Part shown: positions 63,101 to 64,000 of the stretch, piece by piece | Numbering within the stretch: the first letter of the stretch is position 1 | Layout: the number at the start of each line of letters is the position of its first letter | Assembly: GCF_024713945.1 (NCBI RefSeq) | Contig: NC_134679.1 | Location: 5,647,001-5,711,000, forward strand | Source of the DNA: Dermatophagoides farinae | Taxonomy: Eukaryota > Arthropoda > Arachnida > Sarcoptiformes > Pyroglyphidae | Reading direction: 5' to 3' | Length of the DNA stretch: 64,000 nt | Program-made: the position numbers and the translations under genes | The notes under the pieces: generated by a model | Database searches by the model: none | The model's input: the letters and a program-made list of their open reading frames with translations, nothing else | What the model was told of the DNA's origin: nothing

Positions 63101-64000
63101 CCATTAAATTTTCTTTGAAAAAAAAATAAAAATGGATAATGGTGATGAAGGAAATTTCAAAAAAAAAAAAAAAATTTACCAGAAAAATAAACGGTAATTG
63201 TATCGTAACCGGAATGTCATGTGTGTGTGTGTGTGTGTGTGTATGTCGATAGATCTTGATTATCCGTTATTGTTGTCGTTATTGTCATTAACGTCTTAAA
63301 CGTTTTAAACTTGCACATTTAAAATAGATTATATCATCGTATACAGCCGAGCAAAAAAAAAAAAAAAACAAACAAAAGAAATTTCCACTACCAGCGAGAG
63401 AAAAAAAAATGGTAAAAAAGAATCTTACAAAGAATTACCTAAATGCATGATTGTTTTTTACTGTAGAGTTTATGAATCGAATACAAATGAAAAAAAAACT
63501 ATGGAAAAACAAAAGATTTTTCCACCATGTATATAATCCTTATGAATGTAAGATTTTTATTTTTTTGTTTCATTTTTGTTTTCGGTTGATGAAGCACACA
63601 AAGATATTCTTGTTTTTTTTTTATTTATTTATATTCTCTTTTTCAGTCAGAAAAAAAAGAATCTAACGTCATTAGAGAATCATTTTGTTTTTGTTATTGT
63701 TTTTTTTTTCATTCCGTTGTGTGTGTGTGTGTGTGTGAAATCGGATTTTATCAAACGAAAAAAAAAAAATGATTTATCAGTCAAAAAAAATATATATATA
63801 TGCCAATAGAATGAAACATGGATTATTCTGTTGTGTTTTTTTTCCCATTTCTTTAAATTCTGATGATGAAATATATGAATGGTCTGTTTATTTTGTTTTG
63901 TTTTGTTATTTTTATCAATTTTTTTTTCTTCACTTGACAGAAATAAGCTGCCCAGATTATGTGAATTTAAAAGATTTAGATCCAAATCTATTTATAACAT
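52291..64000 (+). CDS. hig: Hikaru genki-like secreted CCP/Ig protein, 3' end outside the window
   Basis: Hig is a secreted synaptic-cleft protein with an Ig domain and CCP (sushi) repeats. Eight exons are visible: 52291-52945, 55087-55419, 58833-59038, 59125-59260, 59345-59909, 61710-61858, 61922-62158 and 63941 to the window end. All splice in frame. In order they encode a low-complexity leader with a hydrophobic signal (MIYTFFIYLFILSTISIS), an atypical four-Cys CCP (exon 2), a second CCP split over exons 3-4, an Ig domain over exons 5-6 (LHLDCVF to DTGRYTCTTPNG, with WKYRLAIYYA), a typical CCP in exon 7 (FSCIDGYRLYGGHREVKCLP), and the start of the next (ISCPDYVN) in exon 8. The WKYRLxIYYA and YTCxxPxG strings are diagnostic. 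The start may be 52291 or 52636; the latter places the signal at the N-terminus. Exon 3 has a weak, purine-rich acceptor. Confidence 0.88.
52946..55086 (+). other. hig intron 1
   Basis: This 2.1-kb intron contains an uninterrupted (GT)n run of about 39 bases at 54122-54160, the longest dinucleotide run noticed in the window, and a TGACCTTGA half-site at 53419-53427. No gene seen. Confidence 0.6.
54122..54160. repeat. (GT)n microsatellite, about 39 bases
   Basis: Uninterrupted GT repeat within hig intron 1. Confidence 0.9.
55087..55419 (+). CDS. hig: hig exon 2: first atypical CCP module
   Basis: The exon encodes an Asn/His-rich start and then LGSCTSPEV, a Gly-rich stretch and KRICKIKCLNGVWIGPFCAF. 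These four cysteines and the CLNGVW..FC ending mark a CCP module, with an Asn/Asp-rich insert between cysteines 1 and 2. Acceptor atatag at 55081-55086, donor gtaagt at 55420, phase 1 on both sides. Confidence 0.85.
55420..58832 (+). other. hig intron 2
   Basis: This 3.4-kb intron holds a (CAAT)n run near 56409-56427, a perfect palindrome at 56626-56647 followed directly by a GC-rich GGCGGCGG patch, and (CTAT)n near 57609-57630. No coding exon recognised. Confidence 0.6.
56626..56647. repeat. 22-base perfect palindrome beside a GC-rich patch
   Basis: CACCACAATAA is mirrored without a spacer by TTATTGTGGTG. It abuts about 30 bases of GGCGGGGGCGGCGGCG-type sequence, which is exceptional in this AT-rich window. 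Confidence 0.7.
58833..59038 (+). CDS. hig: hig exon 3: first half of the second CCP
   Basis: It reads ADEYEPILRSCRVPIIANGS, then an Asn/His/Asp-rich insert, then RTKPRELPHGSIIK. The acceptor (tttcaag) follows a GAT repeat and lacks a pyrimidine tract, so the 5' edge is less certain. The frame and the continuation into exon 4 fit exactly. Confidence 0.78.
59125..59260 (+). CDS. hig: hig exon 4: second half of the second CCP
   Basis: Continuing in phase 0 after an 86-base intron, it reads VKCKEIGMFKLTTMNGNDTI, then QCLDGKWDQSVIPHCEP. This supplies the remaining three cysteines and the C-x-G-x-W signature of the CCP module. The donor gtaagt starts at 59261. Confidence 0.85.
59345..59909 (+). 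CDS. hig: hig exon 5: first half of the Ig domain plus a long disordered insert
   Basis: SSPPSILYTLLDGTLG and SPGSILHLDCVFQETFGQPQW give the N-terminal Ig strands, including the first Ig cysteine. About 113 residues of Ser, His, Gln, Asn and Arg-rich sequence follow before the domain resumes in exon 6. The end is basic (LRRNKYQNRRKHYY). The donor gtaaac lies at 59910. Confidence 0.83.
59910..61709 (+). other. hig intron 5
   Basis: 1.8 kb between the two halves of the Ig domain, with (CTG)n near 59967-59996, (CA)n near 60799-60820 and 61171-61191, and no coding signal beyond repeat-derived frames. Confidence 0.6.
61710..61858 (+). CDS. hig: hig exon 6: second half of the Ig domain
   Basis: It reads THTTGWAILTDKHSWKYRLA, IYYASETDTGRYTCTTPNGQ and ends SNYMDIVVK. 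The D-x-G-x-Y-x-C motif holds the second Ig cysteine. This exon is the strongest evidence for hikaru genki. Acceptor ttag at 61706-61709, donor gtatgt at 61859. Confidence 0.9.
61922..62158 (+). CDS. hig: hig exon 7: CCP module after the Ig domain
   Basis: DVQCPSLEEL, a Gln/Asn/Asp-rich insert, then HDRIRFSCIDGYRLYGGHRE and VKCLPNGHWSHPFPICQ form a canonical four-cysteine CCP. The module is one exon with phase 1 ends, the usual layout for exon-shuffled sushi repeats. Confidence 0.9.
62159..63940 (+). other. hig intron 7
   Basis: 1.8 kb with (GAT)n near 62373-62399, (CA)n near 62765-62786 and (GT)n near 63222-63244. No exon recognised. Confidence 0.6.
63941..64000 (+). CDS. hig: hig exon 8, partial: start of the next CCP
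   Basis: After the acceptor ttgacag at 63934-63940 the frame reads EISCPDYVNLKDLDPNLFIT and runs off the window. It carries the first cysteine of another CCP. Further CCP exons and the stop codon must lie downstream. Confidence 0.8.

Overview
The window is nuclear DNA of a small arthropod genome, most likely an astigmatid mite of the house-dust or scab mite type (Dermatophagoides, Euroglyphus, Psoroptes or Sarcoptes like). The reasons are: very AT-rich sequence packed with (CA)n, (GAT)n, (AAC)n and A/T runs; genes with phase-consistent GT-AG introns; proteins swollen by Asn, His, Gln, Ser and Asp runs; two neighbouring genes that look like the mite group 7 allergen family; and arthropod-specific genes (HR4 nuclear receptor, hikaru genki). 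No organism name can be proven from the sequence alone.

Layout. 1-12.3 kb, minus strand: a complete NR6A/HR4-type nuclear receptor in four coding exons, with the stop at 49-51 and the start at 12320. 12.3-37.2 kb: about 25 kb in which I see no credible protein-coding gene, only simple repeats, hairpins and scattered nuclear-receptor half-sites. It lies upstream of HR4 on one side and of a small secreted-protein gene on the other. 37.27-38.16 kb, plus: a four-exon gene for a secreted six-cysteine protein, possibly related to chelicerate odorant-binding-like carriers. 39.4-42.0 kb, minus: a PRL (PTP4A) phosphatase with two possible N-termini. 44.8-45.3 kb, plus: a small secreted orphan. 46.2-46.6 kb, minus: a small single-pass membrane protein. 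47.3-49.4 kb, plus: two tandem group 7 allergen-like genes, each with a short signal-peptide exon and one large exon. 52.3-64.0 kb, plus: the 5' part of a hikaru genki (hig) homologue with CCP, CCP, Ig, CCP and the start of another CCP. This gene runs off the window.

How the genes relate. No operon logic applies, because these are independent eukaryotic genes. HR4 is a transcription factor of the moulting-hormone cascade. PRL is a prenylated membrane-associated phosphatase. Hig is a secreted synaptic-cleft protein. The 37 kb, 44 kb, 47 kb and 48 kb genes all encode secreted proteins. Most remaining open frames in the window are low-complexity translations of trinucleotide repeats or antisense shadows of the HR4 and hig exons.

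No clearly new multi-gene system is visible. The points most worth checking are the two interchangeable PRL N-termini, the disordered inserts inside otherwise conserved folds (HR4 ligand-binding domain, PRL catalytic domain, Hig Ig domain), a signal peptide encoded by an ATC microsatellite, a CxxxC pair shared by the two group 7-like paralogues, a stop codon embedded in a poly(A) signal, and a candidate untranslated first exon for hig.
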